Source: Poecilobothrus nobilitatus (Eukaryota; Arthropoda; Insecta; Diptera; Dolichopodidae). From it: a stretch of DNA of 64,000 nt. Below, piece after piece: positions 15,155 through 28,174 of the stretch. The stretch covers positions 210,974,965-211,038,964 of the forward strand of contig OX352774.1 of NCBI GenBank assembly GCA_947095535.1, written 5' to 3'. A model generated the notes under the pieces. It was not told where the DNA came from and did no database searches. It worked only from the letters and a program-made list of their open reading frames with translations. The position numbers were made by a program, and so were the translations under genes. The first letter of the stretch is position 1. Every line of letters starts with the position of its first letter.

Positions 15155-15870
15155 TTATAGTCAAAAATATATGCACAAAATTTTCTACCATTCCTTTCAA
15201 ATATCAGAAATTTTTTGAGAAAAAAAAAATGTTAATTTCAGAATCCAATAAAGATATCAAACGGTGTTCTAATTGTAATAAAATACACGTTATAAATATA
15301 TAACTCTAATACGGATTTATCATTATTCGAATTAAAATAAAAATTACAAAAAAAAAAATATTTGATAATACCGACAGTAAATTTTCATTTTAAAGATTCG
15401 ACTTGACATCTATTTCCCTATTGCAAATAAACAAAATATTGCAAATATTAAAACGGTTTTACTAAACGTTTATATACTCTACGTCGTTAGGTATATATAT
15501 ACTATTCAAAATTTTTTTCACATCATCATCAATTCACATCAATCATTAATTTTGTAAAAGGGATTTTTTTTTTACTCATGATATAAAATGTTATGTCGTA
15601 TTGCCATCGATAGTATCTATCTCTTGATTTTTTTTATACATTTTCTTTATTAAAATATTTGTATGTATCTGATGAATAAATATAAAAAATTTTCCTTATA
15701 CAACGTAATAATTTGTAGAACATTCTACAATATAACGTAGAATGGTTAAATTGTTTATCTTTGGTTCTTTGGTTATTTTTTTTTGTTTTTTAGAAAAATA
15801 TAAAAATACAAAAAAAAAAATAAATATAATAAATTTTAAAGTTAGAAAAAGAAAATATAAAAAGACTTAC

Positions 15871-16010
15871 CGTGGCTTTTGTAATTGTTTCTTCATGTCT
15901 TTCTCGTCATTACTACTAGTATTATTACTACCACTTGTACATTTATTTGATGATGGTAGTGGTGGTAGAGGATGTCCTTTATTAGTAAAGGTTTTGCGAA
16001 ACTCTTTCAT
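15871..16010 (-). CDS. Candidate first coding exon of an unidentified gene (partial)
   Basis: On the minus strand an ATG at 16008-16010, with purine at -3, opens 46 codons that run to a strong donor (GCCACG|GTAAGT, intron begins 15870; the exon ends after two bases of a codon). The peptide begins MKEFRKTFTNKGHPLPPLPS and ends MKKQLQKPR. It is basic and Ser/Asn-rich, with HPLPPLP, a sequence of the proline-rich type that SH3 domains bind. Codon use and GC content stand out from the surrounding DNA. The frame stays open upstream to about 16100 through a CAA/CAG-rich tract that resembles an insect 5' UTR, so the start could be different. I do not recognise the family. The next exon would lie at lower coordinates; none was found, so a long first intron or a partner outside the window is implied. 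The overlapping plus-strand frame is a hydrophobic shadow. Confidence 0.5.
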
Positions 16011-16150
16011 AACGTTGTTTAAAAAGGTTGGTATTATTACTGCTGCTGTTGTTGTTGTTGTTGTCACTGTTGATTTTGTTACTTTTGTAATTGATGTTCT
16101 TGTTTACGCTGCTGTTGTTATAATTGTAATTTTTATTGACAAACATAGCC
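16011..16150 (-). promoter_or_regulatory. Possible 5' UTR with CAA/CAG repeats
   Basis: On the minus strand this stretch reads as repeated AAC/CAG triplets (about 16039-16063) and other CAN-rich sequence with stops in all frames, leading into the candidate exon at 15871-16010. Such CAA/CAG tracts are common in insect leader sequences of regulatory genes. No core promoter element could be chosen with confidence. Confidence 0.3.
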
Positions 16151-16155
16151 ATTAA

Positions 16156-18335
16156 TGCAAATATTTTTAGATTTTTTTTTTAATTGTAATTTTTATATTT
16201 TTGTGTTTTTTTTTCTTTCTTATTAAATTGATTAAATTTTTGATTTTGTTAAATTTTGATATTTTGGTTTTTTTTAATTTAAATTTTAATTTTTAATTTA
16301 ATATTTTGATATTAATTTATAATTATTTATTTGTATGTATATATATATTATTATTAGTTAAGGATAAATTTTATTTTAAATAAAATACAAAAAAAAAAAA
16401 ATGTTAAATATATACATACATTGAAAAAAAAAAAATAAAAAAAAATTTTTTTTTTTCCTTTTGTTAATTCTATATGTTATATATTTTTTTTTTAATTCAT
16501 TTTTTCAATTTTATTAAAAATTTAATATGCATATATTTATTTTGCATATATATCTATGTATATTTTAGATGTAATTATATGTATAATAAAAAAAAAAGAA
16601 AAGAAATTTAAAAAAAAAAGCAATAAATATTTTTTTTGGAAGTATTCTGAAAATAAAATTAAGAAAGAAAATTTTTAATTAATATTTTTTTAGTAAAGTT
16701 TTTAATTTTTTTTTTTTTTTTTAATGTTTGTTTTCAAAATTGTTTAAATACACTTTTAAGATTATATAAATATAAATACTTATATAAATGATTTAAATAA
16801 ACTTTAAAAAATTTAAAATAAATAATAAAATTTGAAAATGTTTTACTTTTCAATCAAATTTTAAAACTTAAAATAATTGGCAACAGTGCTATAAAAACAT
16901 TTGAGATCAAATACAGTATCTGAGAATAATTATATAAAAGCAGAACAAATCAAATTGAAAATATGACGAATAAATTGGGGTATTCATTAAAATGAAAAAA
17001 ATATAATTATTTTGTCGCAATTAGCGTTTAAAATCAAACTACTTACTACATAAATTGCTTTGTTTCATCTTGTAAAAGTATAACATTAAAACTTAAAAGG
17101 ATACATAATAGTTTTAAGGAAATTAAGAACAACCAAAAATTATTTGACATATTAAAGATAAAAAAATTAAATACCTTAGGATTGTTGAAAAATATCTAAA
17201 AAATTAACAAAAAATAAGAAAGCGAAAAAAGCAGATAGAACAATGATTTCAAACAATGAGATTTAAAATTTCTTATCATTGACCTCCACCAGAATTCTCT
17301 TGAAAATAATAATAAAGTACTAAATATAACTATTAAAAATCATAGCAAAGTGACCGTTTTAAAGTAATAATAATTAGACCAAATAAACTGTTAAAAATTA
17401 ATCCTTAATTACGTAAAATCATATTTTCTTCTTTCAATCAAATATCAATTCAAAATCCCTAAACAACTGCAATTAAATTAGGTAATAAACCATTTTCTTT
17501 TTGTCATAAAAAAAAGGGAGTAAAAATTGAGTATTTATATAAACTTTCAAATTAATTTCAAAAATATTTCATTAACCATTAACTCTTGATATTTTTTTCC
17601 CCTTAAATAGAAACAGGGTTAATTTCAAAATAAATATGAATGATTGCAGCTATTGTGCAATTCAATTCAAAGATTTTAAAAACAACAATAACAAAAAAAA
17701 AGAAATTCTTTTGTTTACAATAATATTTATACTTCCACGAAATCTTATTCAATAAAAGGGGTCTGATTAGTTCTTTGTCTTTTTTGTACAATTTATACTT
17801 CTTGTTTTTTTTTTTTTGGAATATACATATATGTATATATATAAATATTAAAAAAAGAGGAATTAATTGCATAAAACATAAAAAAAACAGAGATTATTTA
17901 AATATGGCCGCTAAAAATATGAATTATAAAAAAATTATTTGATTCTTTTTCAAAAAAAAAATTAACATGGTTTTTTTTTGTTTTTTACCACACGACTACT
18001 TATACAGTTTAATTTTAACTAATTTCTTTTTCAAAAAAAACAAATAATTTTAATGCCATTATGTTATTGACATAATTTATGTTTTTTCTTCTAATAAAAT
18101 AATAAATTTTAAATTGAACGACAATGATGACAAAACAAAAACAAATATCAATTAAGGATAAAGGATAAATATCTTCAATTATGTTCAATCAAACAATAAC
18201 AGTAATGGTTTCATTGTAGTTATTAAATTCAAATAAATAGAATAACTTGAATGTATCTAAATAATTCTTGCAAAAATCTATTTACATATTTATAATTTTA
18301 TTGAATAATTAGTTTAGTTATCATTTGTTGCATTA
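16156..18335. other. AT-rich spacer, nothing recognised
   Basis: Poly-A and poly-T tracts dominate, especially 16160-16740. No coding frame, RNA gene or element ends were identified. Confidence 0.55.
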
Positions 18336-18636
18336 AAGTGATGATCCAATGCTCACGTCGCTTTGACGTTTAAATAGAGCACATTAATTTAAATACAATT
18401 TGACCAAATATTACGCAAGCGCATCAAAGTGACGTAAGTAGAGTAACTTTTAATACGTAGACAATGAACTTGTGCTTTATTTTTGTTTAAATTTTCGTTA
18501 TTTTATATTGATTGTTAATTGTCTTTGACAATTAATTTTCATAATTTTTACATAAGTACAGAATTTAAATTTGTTTTTATAAAGCGACGCGTGAGAAGAA
18601 ATGTGATGCGATGTGAGCATTGGGTCATCATCACTT
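18336..18636. mobile_element. MITE-like element flanked by TTA (301 bp)
   Basis: The left arm AAGTGATGATCCAATGCTCA (continuing to 18361) matches the reverse complement of the right arm (18608-18636) apart from one 3-base indel and one mismatch. TTA is present on both sides (18333-18335 and 18637-18639). The interior is AT-rich and non-coding. The TTA flank is shared with the element at 14599-15154, but the terminal sequences differ, so these are two families possibly mobilised by related transposases. Confidence 0.8.
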
Positions 18637-18639
18637 TTA

Positions 18640-20031
18640 GAATTTAATAATTAAATTTTTGAAAGTTTTTTGCATTACTTACAATTCGTAGTCTTTATGT
18701 TATAATATTAGCCTTTGCAAGAGAATTGAAATCTCATCAACGTCATTAAGTACTTATTTTCAATTTATAAACAACAATTTTTTTTTTATCTTAAATTAAC
18801 ATTTTGAAATATTTCTTTTAAGTAGAAGTAAGTAGCATCATTTTCATACATTCGTAAGATATTAAGATTTTAGCATTAACCTCTTGTAAAACATAAAAAC
18901 CAAATAAAAACTAAGTACAAACCAACTTTAAAATATTTTAACTTAATATACTTATATTGGCAGAATATAATATATTAAATATACAAATATGTATATAAAT
19001 ATGTGTATTATGTAGTCCTATATATATATACTTTTTTTTTTATATTATATAGAAAACTTTAGTTACATTTAAACTAAAAAAAATTAAGTCGTCTTATTTT
19101 TATCATTCTTCCGCTTTCTTTTATTATTCTGAAATTCAAAGAGGATAAAACCACATATAACAAAATAAAAAATACTATACGGTATCAAAAGATAACTACT
19201 AACAGCAACAAATATTTAAAGTTCTACATATACATTCATAAAAGAAAAAAGTTGTACAGTTATAATAACACAATAAAAAAAGCACACATACTTACATATA
19301 ATATTATATGTATATAAGTACAAATGAAGTAATACAAAGGATTATTGTGCATAACTATATGTCTTACATAATAAATCCTTGCCTCGTGTCCTTACATATG
19401 CAATGAATTTAAAATGAAATTACGAGAAAATAAAAAAAATAAAAACAAGAAACAAGGAAAATTAAATACTAACTCCAAGATAAAAGACAAAAAAAAAAAT
19501 AAATAAAACTAAATCGTATAGTAATAGTAGTAACCATATAATGAAATCAATTTTGAAGGACATCAAATGTCTTGTGTTTGTTTTAAGTATATCAGCAAAT
19601 TGAAATTTAATATTAATTAATTCACCATTTTATGTCAATTAAAAAATTTAATCTATTTAGAAAATTTCTTACTTTGTATATTGTCGCTATATATCAATAA
19701 TTAAAGAAATTACATGTCATAAGTATCATTCATTTATCATATAGTTTATATGACACTATTATAATTAAATAATATTTTTGATACGTTTATAAGTAGTTCC
19801 GATTTCTAAATTATTTTACTGAAACATTCAATAAACTCAATAAACTTTCAATGAAATGGAAAATGTTTACAACATTTTAAAGCATTGATATTCTTTAGAT
19901 TATTAGGTAAATTCTGTGAAAAGTATAAGGAGTTACATATAAATGTACTTATTACGAATCTCCTTTTTTCTGACACATACGACTGAATTGAGATGGCTAA
20001 TAATGCACTAACTACTGACTATTAGAAATCA
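18640..20031. other. AT-rich spacer, nothing recognised
   Basis: TA microsatellite-like patches (around 18960-19045) and A runs. A 19-base word, ACACATACGACTGAATTGA, near 19974-19992 recurs near 30733-30751, suggesting another low-copy repeat whose borders I could not set. Confidence 0.5.
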
Positions 20032-20049
20032 ATCAGTTCAATTTTTTTT

Positions 20050-20239
20050 TTTTTAAATATGTATTTCTCTGCCTCATAATAATAAGAACAGGAAATTACA
20101 CAACCTTTACTGTTCAGGCGTGGCTGTAAATGTTGCAAGGGGGAATAACTCTTACGACGTGTGTGGGATTCGAACCCACACTCCCTCTGTGTTCACAGTG
20201 TATTTTATACGTTCTTACCCACTAGGCCACCGAGGCCCC
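20050..20239 (-). mobile_element. tRNA-derived SINE, complete, with long target-site duplication
   Basis: Read on the minus strand, the head GGGGCCTCGGTGGCC carries a pol III A box TGGCCTAGTGGG (20218-20229) and a perfect B box GGTTCGAATCC (20166-20176), followed by a non-tRNA body and an A-rich 3' end at the low-coordinate side. It is bracketed by an exact direct repeat, ATCAGTTCAATTTTTTT, at 20032 onward and 20240 onward. The exact boundary inside the T run is ambiguous by several bases. Such a repeat is the signature of LINE-mediated insertion. The head does not fold as a full tRNA (no pairing acceptor stem), so it is a SINE and not a tRNA gene. The body is shared with 57403-57530. The intact duplication suggests a fairly recent insertion. 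Confidence 0.9.
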
Positions 20240-20257
20240 ATCAGTTCAATTTTTTTT

Positions 20258-22689
20258 ATTATTGACTATACTTATTTGAAAAATTTATGAATTTTCCTTT
20301 TAGCTTTTCGAACAAGAAAATAAAAAATTTCAAAAAAAAAAAATGAATTAGATATATATTTAAATAGATATGTATATTAAAGTTTATGTTTTTACTTTCC
20401 ATTTTTAACTTCAACGGTTCATAATATTATTTCTCAAAAATTTCTTTTGCATTTAACAAAATTATTATTAAATTCAATACTTAATGGTGCTGTTCAACAT
20501 AAAAATTAGTTTTACTTAATCGCATTAAAAATATTTTTTTAAATCTGTATTTGAAAATATTAATATATGTACATAAGATTAGTAATCGCTAAACATATTG
20601 TACCTTATGGGGAAATTTCATTATGTCAAAAAACATAAAAATCAACAAGTCTCACTTTTAAATGATTCAATTCTGTCGAGTAATTTTTTTTTTCTGTCGA
20701 ATGAGACTTGTGAAAAAAGTGACAGTATAAAATTAGTGACTCCCGTTATAAGTACTCATATTAAACTTGTAATACCAAAATAAGTTTCAAACTGGTAACA
20801 GAAAAAATTGACTCCAAAAAGTAAGTGAATTTCATAATAACCATAAAATACTATAACTAAGTAACATTTTTCTATCAATAAACATAGACGTCGTACAACA
20901 AAAATAAATACACATTATTTTTATGTCATTGATAAAATATTGTAAGCATCATATAATATATATAAATATAAATAACAAAAAGAAAACAAACAAAAAAAGA
21001 AACTTTATATTTCCTTTTTCTAAAGAAAAGATTTTTGTTTTTATTTTGCATATTTTTAGGTCAAAACAAAATATTATTTTTTACCGGTAATAATTTGTAA
21101 AACAATACAAATCTAATTGCATATATAATATAAACACATATATATAAATACAATATATTACATTTTTCATTTACATGTAATCCTTGACCAAAATACCAAT
21201 ATAAGCAACATCAGTAAATAAGTAAATTGTTTTTTTATTAGCTGTAAGTTGTAACATAATAAGTCTATATATATATTGTTTTTGTTGTAGTTATTAAAGC
21301 GTAATAATAAGAAAAAAAACTACGTAGGTATTAAAAAAAAACTATATGTGGTTATGGCGCAACAAAACGTAAATTTATAGTACGCAAAGTACACCACCTT
21401 TAATCAAAATAAAACAAAGAAATAAATAGATAGAAAAATGTGATTCTGGAGGGAAATAAATTAATGACCAATAGTCGGTTTATAAATTTTTATTAATTTT
21501 AAATGAAAAGAGTTAATGATAAATTTATAGAATTGAATTAAATAAAATTGAAAAAAAAAAATATAAATATTTTATGTAGGTACATAATTGTATTTTTTTT
21601 TTCTCAGTTGAAATCACGTACATCCACTCTTATCTACTCTTATTTAAAAAAAAAAAAAAAATCAAATAAAAAAAAATATTAAATTAACGACAAATATCTA
21701 ATACAACAAATAAAAAAAAAAAATGCTCATAACAAAGAAAAATAAATTGCGCATGTCCTTGCAATTTCCACACTATGGGAAAATATAAAGTGATGTTGGG
21801 AGTTTTGGTCATTAAAAAAGATGAAAAATATATACATATATATATATATATATGTATATTGACAATAGAGTTATTTTTTTTTTTGTAATTTTTTTTATTT
21901 TTATTCCTTAAAAAAAAATAATAGAGAAGGGCAAAAACAAAGGCAATAGAAAAAAATCTTCAAGCTGTTTTTAGAATATACAAAAAAAAAGAATATGAAA
22001 ACTTCTTTTATTTTTAATTAGATTGTTTTAGAAAGCATTAAAAGATATTTAATGTAAATATATAGTTATATTATAAGTAACCTATATAATAAACAGTTTT
22101 AAATAAATATTTGTCATCTAATGGATTACCAATATATAACTAATAAATAATAAGTAACTTATCTAATACACGTAATTAAAAATATACACCTGTCGTATAT
22201 ATATTATAAACTTTGAAAGACCCAGTTTTGATTGTGTAAAATATACAAAATATTTTTTTTGAAAAAGCAATTCAATAATTACTTACTTATACTTACTTAG
22301 TATAAATAGCATTTTAAATTAAGTAAATATTATTATAAGTATATATAAAGAATTAAATTAACATAATTTAATGATAATAATTAGATAATCCACATTTAAT
22401 TCGATTGAACATATAAAAACAGTTCACAGCAGTTAAAATTATGGTAATCCAGGATCAAATAAAATCACTTATTTTATTTTATAAAAATCAATTACCTACA
22501 TTCTGTCAGTTAAAAATAATGATTTTACCAATTGCTATCTATATTCTAAAATAAAATATTTAAAATAGAAGATTGTAAACAATAAATAAATAAATATAAA
22601 TTGCTTTGTAATCAATTAATAAATGATTTATTACATATACGTATATGCATACACATACATAAACAGAAATGAAGAAGAAAAAAAATAAA
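20258..22689. other. AT-rich spacer
   Basis: No gene recognised. A weak stem is formed by ACAAGTCTCA near 20646 and TGAGACTTGT near 20702. TA microsatellites occur around 21826-21860. The rest is A/T runs. Confidence 0.5.
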
Positions 22690-23160
22690 ACAAAACAGTA
22701 TGTCAAACGAAGGGTTTTTAAAAGCGCACATTTTCAAAAAAAAAACAATAAAAACCCTTTATCGAAATGTAACTATTTGTACACGTTCTTCAATTTTAAA
22801 GTGACTCTAAGAATATAGTTAAGAAGAGTCGTTAACATATGTTAAAATATAATATTGGAGCTTTAATTCTTATGTTTTACATTCGACAAATTTACACTAA
22901 TGTCCAAGTAACAGGTGTCTAAAAATATATAATTTTAAATTTTTAATCCCTAATAACTTTTAAACAGGGAGTAGTACAAGCTTTGTTTTTTAAGGTAATT
23001 TACGTTAATTCTCAAATAACTTCCTCTTTCTATTTCTTCCCAATTCCAAAAGATTATATAATTTTTACATTGATTTATAAAACATAAAACTTTCCTGTCT
23101 TTAGATGTTTTTAAATTGAAAACAATATTAAGCTCAACTTGAGATAAGTATAAAAACATT
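22690..23160 (+). repeat. Dispersed repeat family R1, copy 2
   Basis: Shares in order GGGTTTTTAAAAGCGCACAT (22711-22730), the block ATAATATTGGAGCTTTAATT, CCAAGTAACAGGTGTCTAAA (22903-22922) and CTTTTAAACAGGGAG (about 22957) with the copies at 12145-12875 and 61850-62620. The copy lacks the recognisable end block with the GACAGACGGAC word; sequence after about 23160 is different. No coding capacity. Confidence 0.75.
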
Positions 23161-23389
23161 TGAAAATAGAACTTTTTTCTACGTTAGGGAGCTGTCGTTC
23201 CGAAGCTAAATAAAAACAAGTAAATGTAACAGTAAGTCGATACAACCGACTTATTAATATCCTACATCTGAAGAATTCAAATTAAATTAAAAATCGATAA
23301 GTTATTTTAGTTAGGTATTTAATATAAGCTAAAAACATAAACGCTTTTACAACCATTGTTCAAAATTTAAAGTTTTTATGCTTATTAAA

Positions 23390-23990
23390 TTCGAAGATAT
23401 GCTTGTTAGACCTTGGTAAGCGTGTATCAGTTAACCGAACCGCCACTCCAATTTATCTCAAATTTCAGGGACATATAGAGAAAACATTTCAGAACATCCT
23501 TATAGCAATTTTAAAGGTACCATTTTCATTGATTTTGGAGCTATGCGCGTTTGCTTTTTGGCTAGTTCAAAAGTTTCCAAAATTCGAACCTATGGTCAAA
23601 TATCAGTTTTCAATTTTAAAGGAAAGGCAGCATGAAAGAACACCCTTGTATCATATGTGAAGGTTATCTCTTTATTGGTTTTGGAGATATGCTCGTCTGC
23701 TCTTAGGCTCGTTCGGAAGCTTCCAAAATCGGAACCCATGGATCAAATTTTGCCACATGCAATCCCCCCACCTTACTTTTGTTATTACTATATAGATTTC
23801 ATCAAGAAATTGAAGTTACTATACAAATTTTATCAAGATAGCTTTGAGTTATTGTGCGAACGGACATACAAACGGACGGATGGACATCGTTAAATCGACT
23901 ATCTAACTTGATTCCTTTTAGTGGTTACAAACACCATACCAAACTTAATATACCCTATCCTTTAGGTGTAGAGTATAAAAAATTGTTCTA
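23390..23990 (-). mobile_element. DINE-1/INE-1-like (Helentron-type) repeat block
   Basis: On the minus strand the block starts with TTTATACTCTACACCTAAAG (from about 23977) and GGGTATATTAAGTTTGG, then GTCGATTTAACGATGTCC, CATCCGTCCGTTTG and TATGTCCGTTCGCAC, followed by diverged internal repeats. This order (GGTATA start, GTCGAT..ATGTCCGTCCGTC block, then repeats) is the layout of Drosophila INE-1/DINE-1 as I know it. The remainder holds about three degenerate units of roughly 140 bases, each with a GGAGATATGCTCGT-like word (about 23393, 23535 and 23683) and a TTCCAAAAT-GAACCNATGG word in the last two. No coding capacity; family assignment is from remembered layout only. Confidence 0.55.
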
Positions 23991-26900
23991 AAACATTAAT
24001 ATTTTTATGATACATAGAAACACATACAAATCAATGGCTAAAATAAAACAATGTAGCAGTTTTGTAAACCGAGGAGCGGACGGATATTTTAATTACAGTG
24101 AAATTAAAAGAAAATATTTCAAACATTTTTTTTTTGGAAAATGTGCTTAGAAAGTATGAAATTTTATAAAAGTCATGTTTATATTCAAATTAATTTACTT
24201 ATTAAAGATAGACACAGTAAATTACAAATACATTGAAACAAAAAAAAAACAATCTAAATAAAGGATATACATATTAAAACAATACAAGACTATAGAGACA
24301 TACATTAACTGCAAAAAAAAAGAGAATCACTGACTAAATTTAATTTTAATTAGATATCAAATTAATTTTTTTTTTTTTTTGGGTTATTGTACTTGCAAAT
24401 AAAAAAAACAGGACCAAAAAATATTTTTTATTTAAACTACTTACGTGTTTTAAAAAAAAAATATACATGTAGATTGTTAGATTAATCTTAAATATTGAAA
24501 AAAAAAAAATCTTGTGATAAGTAAAGGCGTTGTTTAGGATTAACAAATTTAAAATTAAAAAATTTGATTAAATATTTCCCTGTAAACTGTATGAATATGT
24601 AAATATTTTAAAAATAGAAAAAAGGACTTAAATATATTTGAATTTAACCCCAAAAAAAATAATTTATAAATGTTTTAAAAAAATTACTTACTTAACTAAA
24701 GAGTTTGAGAAAATTTAGTTATTTTTCAAAACTTGCACTCTTAATGTTGAAAAAATGTATACAGTTTCACTAAAATTGTTAAATTTAATTATAAATACAT
24801 ACTTATACATTGAAAAAAAAACCTTTATACCTATTAGATGTAATAATTATATTAGATAATCTCAGATCGCACATTGAAATTTATTTGTAATGCGTACAGC
24901 GTAAATTGACAAATTCACAAACATAAAGTGTATCTATAATATCGATAAATTTACGAAGAACATCGACATCTTTGTTTTAAATAATCCTACCAATTTTCAA
25001 TAACTTCTTATATTTTCCAATTTCCTTTATTGCTATTTTCCCCGAACAAACAGTACATTGTACCATAACCTAATTTATGATTTTGATAAAGGAAGGTGGT
25101 TTTTGGCTGGTTAAAGTCCAACTATATACCAAAGAGAATTCGCGTGTTGATCTCATTGGTGTCTTTCGAGATTGCAAAAAAAAAAAACAAAATATAACTA
25201 CATATATGTATATAGCTATACTACTTTAATAAAAGCCAAATAGAAAGTGAAAAAGATTGTTTCAAAAAAAAAAAGAAATACAGGATTTAAAATTTTGCAT
25301 AAATGTTATCCTAGTAAGAATTGTGTATTCTTTGCAACTCCAATAAGTTAATTAATTAAAATCAGTCAAAACATAAATTTTAAGTTAACTTACACCGAGT
25401 TATTGACAATGAACTTAGTAACAAAAAAAAATAACAGAAATGTCTTAGGACTTGGTTACTTACTATATAAATAACTTTTAGAAAAATAAAAATCATTGTT
25501 TTATAAACAAAAGATTAACGATCACAATACGATAATACTTTAATACTTTTTTTTTAATTACTTCGGTTAAGTAATAGACTTAAATCAGTGGTTATATACA
25601 AATAAATGTAATTTATATACAAATAAATGTAATTATATGGATTAATTTTAAAAACTTTAACAAACAAATAACGTAAAAAATATTTATGAACAACAAGTTC
25701 CATATTATTTTTTGAACTGCTATTGTATACTGTATGCTCCATTAATGTCGTTTTTTGTTTTTTTTTTTTGTTTTTTCTAATTTTAATTAATTTTACTAAA
25801 TTTCTTTCGTATTTTTTTACTCTTTTACTCTTTGAAAAAAATTGATGGCGGAAGGATTTTAAAAATAATTTTCTTTTAAAAGAAAAAAAAAATTTGATAA
25901 TTTTTTGACAAATCTAAAGCTATATATATATGTATATGTACATAGTTATTGCAAAATAAATTATTTTGTTTCATATTGAACTAAATTTTAAAATATTGAA
26001 TTCATATTTAGTTACATTCTGTTTGCTAGATCTAATATAAACAGTCACGTTAATAAAGTGTAACAATATGCCATTAAGAATTAATAATTTTATCAAATAT
26101 CCTGAATTTATATAATAATATATATTTCTCTTATAGGTTAAAACATCTCATATAGATAATTAAATTTAATTAATAATTAAAATAATTTATTCATATTTTT
26201 TGTTTTAGATCTTATAATTAATTCTCTTATTTGTTAAAAATGTGTTAATGAATTGTTATATTCACACAATAATATTATGGTAATATTAAACACAAAAAGT
26301 TAATTATAAAATTATAAAAAATAAAAGTGAAATTCAATCAGAAAATGTAAAGCATTAAAAGAAAAAAACAAAAAAAAAAATCAAATAAATGTACTTACTT
26401 ATGTACTTTATACATAAAAAAGTCAAAAAAACTTTATTTAAAAAAAAAAAAAAAATAACGAAAAGTCTACTGACAATCAAATGGGACATCAAGTGAACAC
26501 ATTCTTGTAAAATAAATAGCAAAAAAAAAAAAGTAGAAAAGTCAAAAAGAATACTAATAATTAATTGTTAGATGGCGTGTCTAAAGGTCGTCTCCAATAA
26601 AAACCAAACATTTTTTTTTTTTGCAGTTTTGTAATTAAGTACTTAAGCAAATACTGACTGACGATATAGAGTAAATATTTTAAGGTTTTTAATCTTTACT
26701 ACTTAATACATGTTGTATAAAGTAAAAATTCACCAACCTTTAAAAAATAACTAGAACAATATTAAAATATTTTCTTTTTTTTTTCATATATATAAGTAAG
26801 TATGTACTTACTTATAGAGCTGCCTATAAAACATTAAAACAAAATATAGTTAAATGAAAAATTTTTGTTCTAATTCATATACTTAAAGCTTAATTTTTTT

Positions 26901-28174
26901 TCCTTCATTTTCGTAACTAAGTATTATTATATATATACATATATATATATATAAAATAAAATAAATAAATTTTCTCCCACTTAAGGATAACAATTAAAAC
27001 AAAAAGAAAAAAAAAAGTTATGAATACCTTATTTTACTTTATATTCCTTTAATCATTCTTTATCTATTCAGTATTTTTAATTACAATTTTTTTTAAGGAT
27101 CCCCCCCTATTATAAATTTTGTTTGTCATTTTTCTTTTCGTTTTTTTTTTTTGTTATCTCTTTTCTCTTTAAATTTTCAATAGAAAATCTAGAAAAAATA
27201 AAAATGAATTATTATCCATAGGCGTATATTAATGTAACAAAAAAAAAAAAAAAAACCATGTAAAACGCAATAAAGCAATAAGAATATAGTCGGAGTTCGG
27301 ACCTCCTTGCACCTAAAAAAGAAATATTCTTTTATTTTTAATCCGTGAAATTTTATTTTATTTTTAAAACGTTATATTTTATACGTTAACCTAATAAGGA
27401 TAACTAAATAATATAATATCCTTATAAAGTATGCTTAAGAAATATTGAAATGATAACCTTGATATACAAACGATTGATTTAAAATAGAAGGATATTTTAT
27501 TAATGTATATATATCTATGTTATTTTAACTGTTTGATATCATCTTTATATCTTGTGAATAAAATATTAAAAAAATTAAGAAAACATTATAAAAATAAAAA
27601 CTATTTTGTCAATTCCAAAAAAAAAAACTACCAATTTTTTTTTTTTTTTTTACTTTCTTGAACTTATTAAGTAAATATTAACCTAATGTCACACAGTTAT
27701 TATACTATTAGACAAAAGAAAATAGAAATTATATATACAAAAAATCAAATCATATAGATTTATATCTAAATAAATATAAAACACCCAAACACATATACAT
27801 AGACAAAATTATCCAAAATTTCAGTAAGTTACATTTCAAAAAGAAGAACAAAGAACGAAAAATCATGTTTTATGCGAACAAAAAAAAAAGGATGAAAAAT
27901 AATGGGTAGGATTTTATTAGAAAAGGTAGCAATTATGATACATACACATATATTTATTGGATAAAAATAAGATTTATCAATCAATTTATAAGTTTAAATA
28001 AACTTAGAGAGTTTATTGATTTAATTTATTTAATATTAAATAAAGGATAATGATTAGTTTCTTAGAAAATAATAAGTAGTTGTTTATTGTGCAAAAAATT
28101 TTAATTGATTTAAATTTAATTTTATTTGGTTTTTTTAATAAAAAAAAATGTTTTTTGTTTATTTAAATTTTCAT
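23991..28174. other. AT-rich spacer
   Basis: No coding region supported. It contains two tandem copies of a 21-base unit (25592-25612 and 25613-25633, TTATATACAAATAAATGTAA with a final T), TA tracts near 26930-26955, and isolated GC-richer words such as GGAGTTCGGACCTCC near 27293. Nothing else is recognised. Confidence 0.5.

Noticed and set aside
15742..16155. A 137-codon plus-strand open frame
   Set aside because: Its hydrophobic, Val-rich end is the complement of CAA/CAG triplets; the minus strand has a better start, a consensus donor and protein-like composition.
20160..20239. A genuine tRNA gene
   Set aside because: A and B boxes are present, but there is no acceptor-stem pairing and the sequence continues into a SINE body with a poly-A end and target duplication.
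23403..23893. Two adjoining plus-strand open frames as a gene
   Set aside because: The two peptides contain the same diverged repeat unit and lie in a DINE-1-like repeat block; they are repeat-derived.
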